64,000 bases of DNA from Galdieria sulphuraria (GCF_000341285.1 NW_005178464.1:157158-221157); one strand, 5' to 3'; shown: positions 9,828-21,052, counted from the first letter of the stretch. Numbers and translations: made by a program. Notes: a model not told the origin generated them from the sequence alone.

Positions 9828-11223
9828 CTAAAAGTTGCATATTTCATCTCCGTTGACAAATGCATGACACAATTCATAGGCAATGCTTTGAGGTGGTGGA
9901 CCACGAAGGCCATTAGGGTCTCGATTGGATAACATTTGTTGAACTTGTTCTCTCGAAAACCACTTTGCATCATCCAATTCCTAAATTGACATCCAAATCA
10001 CTGTTCTTCACAATCGATAGTATACAACTAACCTGTTTATCCACTTGAATCGTTTGTGAAGAAGCTTCTGCAACAAAACCCAACATAAGACTATAAGGAA
10101 ATGGCCAAGGTTGTGAAGAATGATATCGACAGCGACCAACTTGAATAAAAGTCTCCTCTTTTACTTCTCTGTAAATAGCATCTTCTATACTTTCACCATG
10201 TTCCATGAATCCTGCAATAACACTGTATCGACCTAACGGCCAACTTGGTTGTCTTCCCATTAACAAGTGACCATTTTTCACTACAGCAACAATAATAACT
10301 GGATCACTTCTAGGAAACCATTCCATTCCACAGCCTGCACTACAAACACGCTTGCTACCTAATCCTCCCAACTCCGTTAAAGCACCACATTTTCCACAAT
10401 ATTGATGACGAACATGAAACTCAAGCAATGACTGTGCATGCGCTAATACTGCAGCTTCTTGGGGATCAAACTGAATTTTGTATAAAAGTGATCGAATGTT
10501 CATAGGCTGCGCGCCTATTTGAGATATCTGGTCACTATTCCATATTCCTGTTGCATCTAACACAAAACAATATTTGTCATATATATCAGATGAAACATTC
10601 TCATCGGATAGTATCGCGTGTTTTACACTCGTCCACTTGCCTAATAACAAGGCTTGTCCACCTTTCGCAAGTATTTCTTCTACCAAACCGTGTTCCCGAG
10701 TGAACCAAGCAATATGCGCTTGTTCTTTCACAAACGGTTCCTTTTCAGAAGGAGCTTGTTCCGTTACTACCTTTAAAAGTGGTTCTCGATGGTAGAATAT
10801 GATATATCTGACTTGACTAGAGTTTTCACACTCTTCCAATAAGGAGGCTTGGTTTCTATGATTGTTGAGTCGATCCAAAGGTGACCGAGAAAAGGTATTT
10901 AATAGTCCTCTGTCGTTCATAACAACACGTTGGAAAAGAGTATTCGACAATATATCTGCTACACTATGGGTTCCTACAATATGCCTTGTATGTGTGAGAC
11001 GGTAATTGCCAAAAGGTAAAAACCAAGGTAACTTATGGCACAACCTGTTTCTGTGAGAACAATAGTAATAAGGACCTTTCCTTGGAGTTCTCAAGTGACG
11101 ATAGGAATGCAAGTTAACTTGACGAAAGCAACTTGACCGCAGACATGAACAACTAATGACATGCACAAATAGACTTCCACCACCAGTACACACTCCCAAT
11201 GTCCCAACCAACCATAAAGTCAT
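9828..11223 (-). CDS. NADH pyrophosphatase, NudC/NUDT12-type Nudix hydrolase
   Basis: Two exons: 10033-11223 and 9828-9980, with a 52-nt intron (GTTAGT...TTTAG, phase 0). Joining them continues the protein past a false stop with ELDDAKWFSREQVQ and ends at 9828, giving 447 residues. A zinc ribbon (CGKCG...CSAGCG) precedes a complete Nudix box, GFMEHGESIEDA followed by REVKEET. The signature SQPWPFPYS that marks NADH pyrophosphatases follows. The enzyme cleaves NAD(H) to NMN(H) and AMP and, in this family, also removes NAD caps from RNA. The first 60 residues are Cys/Arg-rich with a hydrophobic start and could be an organelle-targeting sequence. Confidence 0.9.
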
Positions 11224-11699
11224 GATACTTGCAAAGTTCTCACTTTGGCATAATTAAAACTTTATTACCAAAAAGAGCTCATAGTCACATTCTTACAACT
11301 ACTACAACAAACTCTACTCTTTCATCCCTCCACATATTTATTCCTACCCAACGAATGTTGGAAAGGGTAAAGAACTTCTCCTATATACATATGTAGAGAT
11401 TAAGAATAGAGAATCAACAAGATGGATTTCTTCATATAACTAGTTTCTCGCCACGTGTTTCCATCTTCAACCATAATCGGAAAGTGTTCTCTTCACGCCA
11501 CATCATAACTGAAAAGGATTCCGAACCATTCCTCATCGATCAAAATGTGTCGATTCCCTCTCAAAACGACAAGAAAAAGACCATTTCTGTGGTCGATGAA
11601 ATCGCTTCATTTCATATCGATCCGATACTCAATGCCTGTCTCATTCCTTTAAAACAATCGTATTATTCCACTTGCAGGATTATTTCGCATGTCCTCAGC
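11224..11699. promoter_or_regulatory. Divergent intergenic region with a G-box
   Basis: This 476-bp stretch separates the start codons of the NudC-like gene (minus strand) and the first peroxidase gene (plus strand). It should hold both promoters. A palindromic CACGTG (G-box core, bound by bZIP/bHLH factors in plants and algae) lies at 11452-11457. No RNA gene or convincing ORF is seen. The frame that runs upstream from the peroxidase start has no ATG before 11700. Confidence 0.4.
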
Positions 11700-12840
11700 A
11701 TGAAAACTTTACAGTTCAGAGTGCTTGTCCTTCTTCTATGCACTGTAGTAACGAGACATGGTATCCAAGCAGCATGTTCTTCTTCAACTATGACTCAAAT
11801 AGAAAACTTATTTGTTCAAAACTTCACTCAAAATTTGGCTCTGGCTCCTCTGTGTCTGCGAGGAGCCTTCCATGACTGTTGGAACGGCTGTAATGGGGCC
11901 TTGTTGTTGCCTGACGAAATAGACAGGAGTGAAAATGTTGGATTAGCTCCGCTTCAGACATTTCTAAACCCTTTTCTCAGCCAATTCACTTGTGTAAGCG
12001 TCGCTGACTTGATAAACTCCTGCGCAGTGACAGCAGTCAAGTTCCTCGGAGGACCAGAAGTGCCCGTATTCTTTGGTAGAATTGATACTGGCGTTCCAGA
12101 TCCTAATGGTCTTATTCCTGCTCCAACATTATCTGTACAGGAACTCATATCAGCCTTCGAACCTATCGGGTTCAATTCTAGTGAAATTGTGGTTCTTTCT
12201 GGAGCACATTGTGTCGTATGTATATCCAAATTTTTATGCAACGCCACGTAATAACTTCCTCTTTAAAGGGTGTCTGTGAAGGTCAACCGTTCTGCCCAGG
12301 TCAAAATACTACTTTTGGAAACCACTACTACGTCGTAAGTAAATTCTCACGTGAAATTTCGTTAGGGACTCAAATATTTCATAGCAATTACTCAATGGAG
12401 AACTCGAAGGAAAACTACAAACTGATATCGATCTTCTCCAAGATAACTCCATGCGCAGTCTGGTCCAACAATATGCCAATGACCAGCAGCAATTTTTTGA
12501 TGATTTTGCTACCGTTTTTGGAAAATATATTTCTCGTATTGAATGTAACCAGTCCTCCAATGGACCTTGCCCTCTTGAAAGTAGTACAACCTCAGCCAGT
12601 TCCAGTAGTTCGTCCTCAAACCAAGGAGTTCCTATAAGTTCCTCTTCGATTTCTCCTGGTCAGCCTATTGAGACATCAACTGTTTCTTCTGCCACTAATA
12701 CCTTTGGTTCTCCGGCCCTTCCTTCCATTAGTGGCAGTAGTGGTATACCCGTTGAGACTCTCCCGTTGGAACCTCCAACTTCGGTACCGATTCAACAGCC
12801 ACTAGACTCTAACCCTGCTTTTCTATTCCCAGGTCCCTAG
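11700..12840 (+). CDS. Secreted heme peroxidase, copy 1
   Basis: Three exons, 11700-12215, 12269-12334 and 12385-12840 (introns 53 and 50 nt), give 345 residues. A signal peptide (MKTLQFRVLVLLLCTVVTRH) is followed by a plant-peroxidase-superfamily domain. It has distal LRGAFHDCWNGCNGA with Arg and His in the R-x3-H spacing, and proximal LSGAHCVVGVC with the heme-ligand His. The spliced middle exon encodes the Cys-containing GVCEGQPFCPGQN loop. Cysteines are placed as in secretory (class III) or fungal peroxidases. The last 100 residues are Ser/Pro-rich, like a linker or wall-attached tail. It likely oxidises substrates with H2O2 outside the cell. Splice sites match those of the downstream copy exactly in phase and in middle-exon length (66 nt). 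Confidence 0.85.
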
Positions 12841-13323
12841 GTTATTCCTAAAAGTAGCATAGACAAGTGTATCTTCTACTATTCCAAAGAGAATAGGAAG
12901 CTCCACTGTCAGATCATGTAATAAACATCTCAACAACAATTTTCCTCTATTTTCCTTGCATGCCTTTCCTCAACTTGTGTGTAAACTGAGAGTATTCCAG
13001 AACAATATTTCCCGTAGACAAATGCGACAAAAGAGAGAGCATAGCTCTCAACGTGCTTCAATCCATGTCCCACTGATGAGTGACTGAAAAAAATGCCAAA
13101 TTTACGGTCCAGAAATGGGCAAATGCTACAATCGACATGTCCATTCGGTTTGAAGCGTCAAATTTCTGGAAAGAACAGCGATTCGATGGCATTTTTCGTG
13201 GTGATTCCATTCTATTTGGGTTGTCTTTGCATTTCATAGCTGGAACAATGGATCATGAAGCAAGCTTAAAAGGGTTGCATCGATAATGTAACATTTTATT
13301 GATTTTGGCTTGTTGTCACGAAC
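12841..13323. promoter_or_regulatory. Intergenic region between the two peroxidase genes
   Basis: These 483 bp contain the 3' region of copy 1 and the promoter of copy 2. A 68-codon frame at 13080-13286 begins at GTG, has no family features and is not regarded as a gene. No structured RNA is evident. Confidence 0.35.
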
Positions 13324-14411
13324 ATGGCAGTGATGGGAGGCTTTAAATATATTTTATCGTTGGCAGCAGTGTTATTTGTTTCTATCAATATTGGTGTACA
13401 AGCACAATGTTCGGAAGGTACTATTAAAGAAATGGAAGGCATTTTTGTTCAGAACTTTACACAGAATCGAGCTATGGCTGCTATGTGTCTGCATTCCGCC
13501 TTTCATGACTGCTGGAACGGATGTAACGGTGCTTTGTTTCTACCAGAGGAAATAGTTAGACCTGAGAATGCTGGATTGCCACCACTGAAACCACTGTTGA
13601 TGCCTTTTGCGTCGCAATTCCCCTGTATTAGTATTGCTGATTTGATCAACTCATGTGCAGTCACCGCGCTCAAATTTTTGGGAGGTCCAGAAGTCCCAGT
13701 TTATTATGGTAGACTGGACAGAAACGTTCCTGATCCAGCTGGTTTGATTCCCGAACCCACCATGAGTCTATCAGCTCTTATCTCTGCCTTTAATGCAATT
13801 GGATTTACAAAAGAAAACGTAGTAACATTATCAGGTGCCCACAGTGTGGTAAGTTGAGAGAAAATTCAGGTATTGAGGGCCAAATTCACAATATACTGAA
13901 CATAGGGAGTTTGCCACGGTGTTCCTATGTGTCCTGGTCATAATAATACCTTTGGCAATCATTATTACAAGGTGTGTTGAAGTGCTAATCTCCAACATTT
14001 GTGACAATAGATTGAATGTGATGACAATAGGAACTTATTGACGGAGACTTTGAAGGCAAATTGGGTACGGATATTGAGCTCTTAGATGACAATACGATGA
14101 GGAGTTTGGTTCAACAATATGCCAATGATCAACAACAATTCTTTGATGACTTTACCACTGTATTTGGGAAATATATTTCTAGGATACATTGTAACCAAAC
14201 TTCGTCAGGTCCCTGTCCCTTGGATGACATCGGTGTATCTACACCTGCTCCATCACCGGAATCAGTTCAACCTGTATCTTCTGAACCTAGCATTCCTTCT
14301 AACCCATTCCCAGCTTTTGGCAGTGAACCGTCAGCACCATCCGAACCATCAGCACCATCCTCATCGTCTCCATTTGGCAGTAGCAGCGAACCTGTTTTCT
14401 TCCCAATATAG
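13324..14411 (+). CDS. Secreted heme peroxidase, copy 2, distal Arg replaced by His
   Basis: Three exons, 13324-13848, 13906-13971 and 14031-14411 (introns 57 and 59 nt), give 323 residues. It has the same layout as copy 1: signal peptide ending near GVQAQC, peroxidase domain, and a Ser/Pro tail. The distal segment reads CLHSAFHDCWNGCNGA. The distal His is kept, but the catalytic Arg four residues before it is His. The proximal LSGAHSVVGVC is intact. The C-terminal helix GTDIELLDDNTMRSLVQQYA matches the region before the last helix of secretory peroxidases. Loss of the distal Arg usually slows compound I formation in known peroxidases, so this copy may have altered activity. Confidence 0.85.
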
Positions 14412-14749
14412 AAAATCGAACTGACAAGTAGTGTGAAACTCCAAAGGGGGTTAGCTAGTAAATAAAGGTCAAAATTTTTCAAGTTTCTTTTTCTCTCTAT
14501 ATGAAGAGATATCATATCATTAGTTTAGAGTGCTATCTCATACGAATAGAGCCATAGTGTGCCTGATAATTGAACAAAATAAAAGAAGAACGGAATAGTA
14601 AAATGGCAAGTTACAGGATTCAAAGCAGTCGTAGTCAAACTCTTCTTTTGTACAAAAGGTGACCGTAATTCTTCTAAAAAATCTCCATCACAATATTTTT
14701 CAACTCAATCCAACTTTATCAAAATAAAAGACAAAAACCCATCAACATG
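14412..14749. other. Intergenic region between convergent genes
   Basis: A 338-bp A/T-rich region between the stop of peroxidase copy 2 and the stop of the minus-strand WW-like gene. It should contain both 3' UTRs. I see no gene, structured RNA or repeat in it. Confidence 0.4.
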
Positions 14750-16708
14750 TTATTCGGACCACTCTACTTGCTGAGTACACATATTCCATCGAAAATGTCG
14801 ACCATCAGTGGTTTGACAGTCAATCCAATGATTATTATCCTGGTTTGCTGAAGAGGTAGCTTCTTGAGATAAAATGCTATTACTAAGAATAGGTGCGGTT
14901 GGTTGAAGGGATGTAATTCTATCCTATTGCAATTGAATTCAGATAACGTTGTCACTGCAACGACTACTTACTTGTATAGGATACAGGGGTACGGCAGGTT
15001 CATGAATACGCGATAGATCACTTTGAGGAAATGAAGTCTCTAAGCTGTCGGTGTTATTCATAGCGAGACGATTTGAACGAAAAGTAGAGGATGGCACAGC
15101 CTCTTTGTCTACAGAAGCAGTGCTTGGAGACGATTTTTTGAAAAGCTGCAAGTCATGAGGCTTGGCTATTTTTGACCAACCATGTTTGAAAGCTGAAAAC
15201 AAAGAAGTCACGTCGTCCTTTTTCATCTTATTGGGAACTTCTTTGTTTTTTGGTTTATGACTTTTGTTCGATTTGCTTCGGAATGGAAACTTTTCTTGAA
15301 TAGAACTTTCCACTTGCTTTGTTTCCTTGACTTTCTCCCAATTTTCGACGGGTAGTGGTGGCAGGTTGGTCCATAGCTGAGATTTTCCCGAAGCAGCCGT
15401 TTTTCGACTGGATAAAGTATGCGCATTTTCTTTAGTCTCTTCTTGAATTGACTTTCTCCTTATAGATTCGCCTTGTACTGAAGCAGAAAAAGAACGCTCA
15501 CTAGAGCTGTGCCTCCCTTGAGACTGTCTCTTCGGTTCTGTTTGTCGTGACAGCTTGTCAGGTTTCTTCAGCTCAGGCTTTCGATCATATTCAGTTTTCG
15601 CAGGATTTTCAGATGTTTCTAGCAAGGTCCCTAAGGATTCCTTATTTGCCTGATTCTCTTCTTTATGTTCTTCTGCTGTATTAGATGAGAATACACGGCT
15701 TATTTGTCTTTCTGGCGTAGATGCGTTATTAAGATTGTCTGTTCTTTCTTTCGAACGTTTGGATAATAGAGTAGCTTTGGTGTATTGTTCCAACTGCTTT
15801 TCACGATCTTGTTCATGAATTGTATCTGAAAATCTTTGTATTCTGTCTTTTACACTTTGAAACACCGGCTCCTCCTGAACACTAGACATGGACATTTCTT
15901 GTTCTTCAGTTTTTGTTGTTTGCGGATTTTCCTCCGTTACTATGTTTGTATTGCTCTCCTTACTTGCTTTGTTTTGTGAGACTATATCTTTGTTTGAATG
16001 ACTGGACTCGACAAATTTTTCAGACTGTGGGATGCTTTTTGGAGTATGTTGATGAGAAGGAGAAGAAGAAGAAGAAAAATGATCATAGCTATTTGCTGTT
16101 TCCAACTGGCCCTTTGTTGGTTTTTGATGAGATGAAGTAACTTTGGCTGTAATGAACGGTTCTATTCCTTTGTCCCTTTGTGACTCTTGGCGTAACTTGG
16201 TCTGTTGGAGGATGCGAGATGGACTGGGTTCTTTAGAAGTTTGGTTATCAGCTACCCAATTTTCCTTATCTTGTAGTAAGGATTGGTCTAAAAGAAAGGA
16301 ATCTTGGTTATTGGATGCGAATAGAATAGTTTGTCTTCGTAGTCTTTCTGCTATCCATGACATTTTTCGCATATATTCCATTCCACTTTGTTGAATGTGA
16401 TGATTAAGTTCTCTAGCAATGGGTTGTAGGTCTTCATTTTGCTGTACATTGCCTAGTCTTTGCAACTGTAACATCATATTCTTCAATGTCTTTTGTGTGT
16501 ATCTTGATAAAGATTGAATCTGTAGTTGATAGCGTTTAGGTCAAACGTTAGGAGAGAAAGGAACAAATACCTCCAAAGATAGCCATTGAAATTGGTCGGG
16601 AACTTGAGACTCTTTACGTATAATATCAGACTTGAGAGTTTGGAACAAGTGAATATCATCTGGATGGTCTAATTGAGAAAGCTCTAGGAAGGATTCGTCA
16701 CCATCCAT
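14750..16708 (-). CDS. Disordered charged protein with C-terminal WW-like motif
   Basis: Three exons: 16571-16708, 14972-16519 and 14750-14923 (introns 51 and 48 nt) give 619 residues. The start MDGDESFLELSQLDHPDDIH was found by joining a 46-codon first exon ahead of the long exon. Residues 50-90 are helical, and residues 100-530 are low-complexity, rich in S, E, K and Q, and likely disordered. The last exon ends in NHWIDCQTTDGRHFRWN, then a Q-x-EW end. This is spaced like a WW or WW-like fold (W, then Y/F-x-W-N, then a terminal W). WW domains bind proline-rich peptides. The function is unknown; a nuclear or RNA-processing scaffold is only a guess. Confidence 0.6.
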
Positions 16709-17113
16709 GTTTTGCAAGTCGCCTCAAGTTCAAACTTATGATGCACGTTGTATACCACAATTCCACGATATGAAGGACAAAAGGAGTCGATTTACGCTAC
16801 ATCAGAAATTGATTTTGAATATTTGGTAAATAGCATTTTTCTCTCTGAATCCATCTCTTGATGGAAATTGTATGATAAGGCTTGAAAAGAGGGGGAGGGA
16901 GGGGGATTTCCATTTGCCCCACCATTTTCAAACTCCAAAGAAAGTTCGTGTGCTGTCCGTCTCCCTATAAAAATGATCTGTCTTTCGATTGTCTCTTTGT
17001 GGATGGAATGGGGAATGAGATGATCGTTTACTCGTTGCTCATGATATAGGAAGTACCAATAAATGGGTAAGCTTGGTTGAAACTTGCCACCTGTTCCCAG
17101 CAAATTACTTATA
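16709..17113. promoter_or_regulatory. Divergent promoter region
   Basis: This 405-bp gap separates two start codons, that of the WW-like gene (minus) and that of the WD40 gene (plus). A 119-codon minus-strand frame overlaps it but begins at TTG, contains no recognisable domain and runs into the first exon of the WD40 gene. I read the region as shared promoter and 5' UTR. Confidence 0.35.
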
Positions 17114-19064
17114 ATGATAACACAAGTAGAAGACCACGATTCCACACTCAACGTTGTGAACCCTCAAAAGGTACCTTCAGGGGTACCTTGGAAAAACTTT
17201 TTCGACTCCGATGGCAACTTGATAGTCAAGAATTTGGACACGGTTTGTACTTTATAGATTTTGTATACATGACGGTCTTAATATTGATGGTATGTCAAAC
17301 GGACAGGGTGAAAAGACTTCCGTAAAGGACCTGGAGAAACCTGTAGACCCTGTTTTTTTGAGATTCGCAACACAAGAAGAACAACTTTCCGCTGCTATGA
17401 CTGTCTCAACTTTTCGTACTCAAGAAAAACCACGAATTTCGTTTCTGGGAAAGGCGAATTCTTCATTGATGAAAAGAACTCCTTTGCGTGATAAGAGAAA
17501 TGTTACAAAGGGTGTAGGACATGTGAAGGTAAAGAAATTCAACTATTTCTTCAAGTCAACTTACACGAATTGCAAAAGATAAATTCGAAAAAAGCACAAA
17601 TAGAATTTGATAATTTGTTTATCGTTCAAGCTCTACGTGCACATGATGGACCGATATGGTCTCTCAAGTTGAATGAAAAAAGGAATCTACTAGCATCAGG
17701 TGGGCAGGATGCTGTGCTTCGTGTATGGCTGTTGTGTGGTCAAGGTATGTCCTCCTACCATGACTATGATTGTAGAAGATACTAAGAAATTCTTCTCTAG
17801 GCAATCCGGAAATCAACTGGAATCAGGATTATTCTCAGATATTTTACAATGGAAAAGGAACGGATGAACCAAAGAAACAACAACGTTTGGGTTCGGAGCC
17901 AAGCTTTTCTTCTTCTGGTACTCTTTCATCTTCAAAAGAGGCCACCGAAAAGGATATGGAAAACAGTATTTCAAATAGAGAAATGAACATTCAGACCAAA
18001 TATCCCAGACAAGTGTTGAAACCACGACCATTTCGAGAGTTTATGGGTCATAAATTGGATATTCTGGATGTTGCTTGGTCCAAGGTAAGTGTGCTGTAGT
18101 CGGCTACTGTTGTGATGAAATATATATTAGCTCTATTATAGAATGACTTTATATTGAGTGCTTCCATGGACAAAACAGTCCGTCTTTGGCATCCTTCAGT
18201 AAATGAAGCACTTCGCAAGTTTCAACACAGTGACTTTATTACGACAGTTCATTTTCATCCCATGGAAGAAGGTATATTTATTAGTGGTGCATTAGATGAA
18301 AAACTTCGTGTATGGGATATAGCAGAAAAGAAAGTGATTACTTTCAAAGATCGATTGGGTCTCATTACGGCATCTAGTATTTCTCGAGATGGCAAACATT
18401 TGTTAGTGGGAACTTATAAGGGACTGTGCAAGTCATTCCAGTTGAAACAAGATGTGAGTATACTGCACTAGAATGGGATATTGAGGTTTGAAATATTCAT
18501 AGGATGGAACGTGGACTTTGCAACAAGTGAATGAAGTGGAAGTGTGTTCACGAAGGGGTAAGAATAGCAAAGGCAGTAAGATATCTGGTATTAGTTTTAA
18601 ACCCCATTCGGAAGAAGTGAGTTTTTAGAAAGCGACATTGTGATGGTTTATATTTATTTTTTCACTTTTAGTTTTTGGTATCTTCAAATGATAGTCGTCT
18701 TCGTTGTTATCAACTGGAGTCATTTTTTCGTACTTGTAAATATTTAGGACATCGTAACTTTTGTAGTCAGATTCATCCTTGTTATAGTGAAGATGGAGAA
18801 TACGTCCTATGTGGTTCAGAAGATCGTCAAGTATATATTTGGCATACTCAACCTCAAAAGGTACCCGAGAACAATGGCAAAACTGAACAGAATGAATGGT
18901 CTGAACATTTTATGGCACATAATTGTATCGTTTCTTGTGCCATATTTGCACCAAATGTTGTATGGAAAGATAGAAAAGTAGCCAGCAATAGTGCTATTGG
19001 TAGAGTGATCATTACTGCTGGTTACAGTGGAGAAATTCGAATATATGAAAATATAGATTTGTAA
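17114..19064 (+). CDS. WDR44-like WD40-repeat protein
   Basis: Seven exons: 17114-17242, 17307-17528, 17579-17744, 17801-18084, 18142-18453, 18503-18616 and 18672-19064, with six introns of 49-64 nt, give 539 residues. The first exon starts MITQVEDHDSTLN. WD40 repeats begin at LRAHDGPIWSLKLN and continue through GHKLDILDVAWS, SASMDKTVRLW, SGALDEKLRVWD and CGSEDRQVYIW. The long insert between the first and second repeats and the overall order match the WDR44/rabphilin-11-like family. In animals its members bind Rab11 on recycling endosomes; plant members are poorly studied. All exon joins keep the frame, which supports the model. Confidence 0.85.
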
Positions 19065-19203
19065 AAGACACGTTAGAATGCATTGGAGTATTTTTTGTTT
19101 TATTATGCGTTGAAAATAAAACTGAAAATTCATTTGGAATTGTTTTGATCGGGACAATTCATTCATTGAACAACGTTGACTTGTTTTCATAGTAGTAGAA
19201 AGT

Positions 19204-20293
19204 ATGAGTCGAGAGCTTGAACAACCAAAAGATTGGATTTCCTCCTTTAGCAAACAAGAATGGAAAACACCTGCAGTTGCTGTTGCAGGCACTTTAGCTT
19301 CCTTGGGTCTTATTCGATTGTACTCTAATGGCCCTGTCTATCGGTAGGCTTCTTTGGTATTCTATTATGTGTATTTTATATCAACCATTCTTCTTCTTTA
19401 CTGTTAGAAAAACGGTTAACCTGAAAGGAAAAGTAGTCGTTGTTACTGGTGCCAATACGGGCATTGGAAAGGAAACTTGTATTCAGTTGGCGAAAATGGG
19501 CGCCACCATAGTGATGGCTTGTCGAGACTCTTCAAGAGCACTCAAAGCAAAAGAACAAGTTGTAAAACTATCCAAAAACGAGGATATAGATATCATTCGG
19601 TTAGATTTAAGTGACTTATCTTCCGTTCGTCAATTTGTTTCCGACTTTTGCAAGAAATATTCCCGACTGGATATTTTATTTTGTAATGCAGGGGTTATGG
19701 CTTTACCCAAAAGAGAAACAACCAAAGACGGTTTTGAGATGCAATTCGGAGTCAATCATTTGGGACATTTCCTATTGACCAATCTTTTGTTGGATAGATT
19801 GATTGCTTCAGCACCTAGTCGAGTGATAGTAGTTTCTTCTTATGGGCATACATTTGGGAAGATTGATTTTGACAATTTGCAATGGGAGAGAAATTACTCG
19901 GGTTTTGCAGCATATGGTGCTTCCAAGTTAGCCAATATATTGTTTGTCAAAGAGTTGGATAAGCGTTTGAAACAACAAAATGCAAATGTGGGAGTATATG
20001 CAGTACATCCAGGAGCGGTTCGTACGGAACTTGCTCGATATATTTTATCAAGTTGGTGGAAGAAGTTGTTGGCTGCACCAGTATTACCGCGCAGTTATTT
20101 GCTCATGAAGGATCCTTATCATGGTGCACAAACACAGATTCGATGTGCTATTGATCCTTCATTGCAACAGTCCAGTGGTAAATACTTTGCTGATTGTAAA
20201 GAAACGACTCCATCTGCTGCTGCTAGAGATGCTCGAGTTGCAGAAAAGTTGTGGCAGGTATCGGAACAGTTGGTGGGTATGGCGAAGAAATAA
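19204..20293 (+). CDS. Membrane-anchored short-chain dehydrogenase (RDH/TIC32-like SDR)
   Basis: Two exons, 19204-19343 and 19408-20293, with a 64-nt intron (GTAGGC...GTTAG), give 341 residues. Exon 1 (MSRELEQPKDWISSFSKQEW) carries a short membrane helix. The SDR domain has the NADP-binding TGANTGIGKE, NAG in LFCNAGVMALP, the catalytic Ser in IVVSSYGHTFG, and Y-x3-K in YGASKLANI. The sequence groups with retinol-dehydrogenase-like and plastid TIC32-like enzymes that reduce lipid or aldehyde carbonyls. A second ATG at 19328 opens a frame that reads through the intron into the same domain, with a different hydrophobic N-terminus. The substrate cannot be predicted. Confidence 0.85.
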
Positions 20294-20329
20294 AAGACAA
20301 TGTATAATGTTGTGTAAGACTTGGAGATT

Positions 20330-21019
20330 TTATATTTTCAATATTTTCATGGCAACTTGCATATCATTGGGTGCCTTTTGAGTGATTCGATATCGCAACC
20401 ACTCTATTCCAGTCATTCCCATTTCTGGAGTCACTTGTATCTTACTCAACTTGGTTTCTGCATCCTTTTGACTCACGTCATAAGCAAATTGTAGTCTGGA
20501 TTGATGTTCACGTAAGTCTGGTAACTGACGAACTATGTTTTGTAACATTCTTCCAAAATCCTTACCAAATACCGATCTAGCTACTCCCCTATTTAACGTA
20601 CCCATATAAAGTCTACGTCCCCAAGCTGTCTTACAAGCATTGACCAACGTTTTAGAACGACTATCGCCTTGAAAGGATGCAATAGGAAACCAAAGTGGTC
20701 TCTCAGGTGACTTTGTAAACAAAGTAAATACAGGAGTCCCATCTTCCGGTAGCTGTGTTGTTGCATTCTGTCTTTTCATTTGTTCTTGATATAATTGTTG
20801 GCGCATCTTTCTGCCTTTTTTGGAAACCAGACTTGATACACCACTCTTTTTGGGTTTTCTGGTGAACACAAAGGGCATTGTAGTAAGTGGTTTATATAAA
20901 AGTTTAGAGAGACGAGCACCTGTAAAATTATTCCATGGTTGTAATCCTAAACTTCTTTGAGAAGGAAAACAAGTATGTGGACAAGAAGAAACGAATAGGC
21001 AACAAGTGAAACTTGTCAT
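20330..21019 (-). CDS. HHL1-like (DUF6523) plastid protein
   Basis: An intronless 229-residue protein from the ATG at 21019 (an upstream TTG extends the frame). The first 50 residues are Ser/Thr/Cys-rich without acidic residues, consistent with a plastid transit peptide. The core has GTPVFTLFTKSPERPLWFPI, then SFQGDSRSKTLVNA, GRRLYMGTLNRGVARSVFG and RLQFAYDVS. This follows the pattern of plant HHL1 (hypersensitive to high light 1), a thylakoid protein that helps repair photosystem II under high light. The plant protein has a membrane segment; here none is obvious. It is convergent with the SDR gene (36 bp between stops) and followed closely by the GT77-like gene. Confidence 0.7.
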   Translation of the reverse strand: MTSFTCCLFVSSCPHTCFPSQRSLGLQPWNNFTGARLSKLLYKPLTTMPFVFTRKPKKSGVSSLVSKKGRKMRQQLYQEQMKRQNATTQLPEDGTPVFTLFTKSPERPLWFPIASFQGDSRSKTLVNACKTAWGRRLYMGTLNRGVARSVFGKDFGRMLQNIVRQLPDLREHQSRLQFAYDVSQKDAETKLSKIQVTPEMGMTGIEWLRYRITQKAPNDMQVAMKILKI

Positions 21020-21052
21020 CAATCCACACTTTTTCAATTGTGATTTTCTTCT

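Noticed and set aside
11484-11699. N-terminal extension of peroxidase copy 1
   Set aside because: It begins at GTG, is not present in copy 2, and would place the signal peptide inside the protein.
13080-13286. 68-codon plus-strand frame between the peroxidases
   Set aside because: It starts at GTG, has no domain, and lies where the promoter of copy 2 is expected.
16792-17151. 119-codon minus-strand frame
   Set aside because: It starts at TTG, has no ATG near its start, overlaps the first exon of the WD40 gene and shows no recognisable domain.
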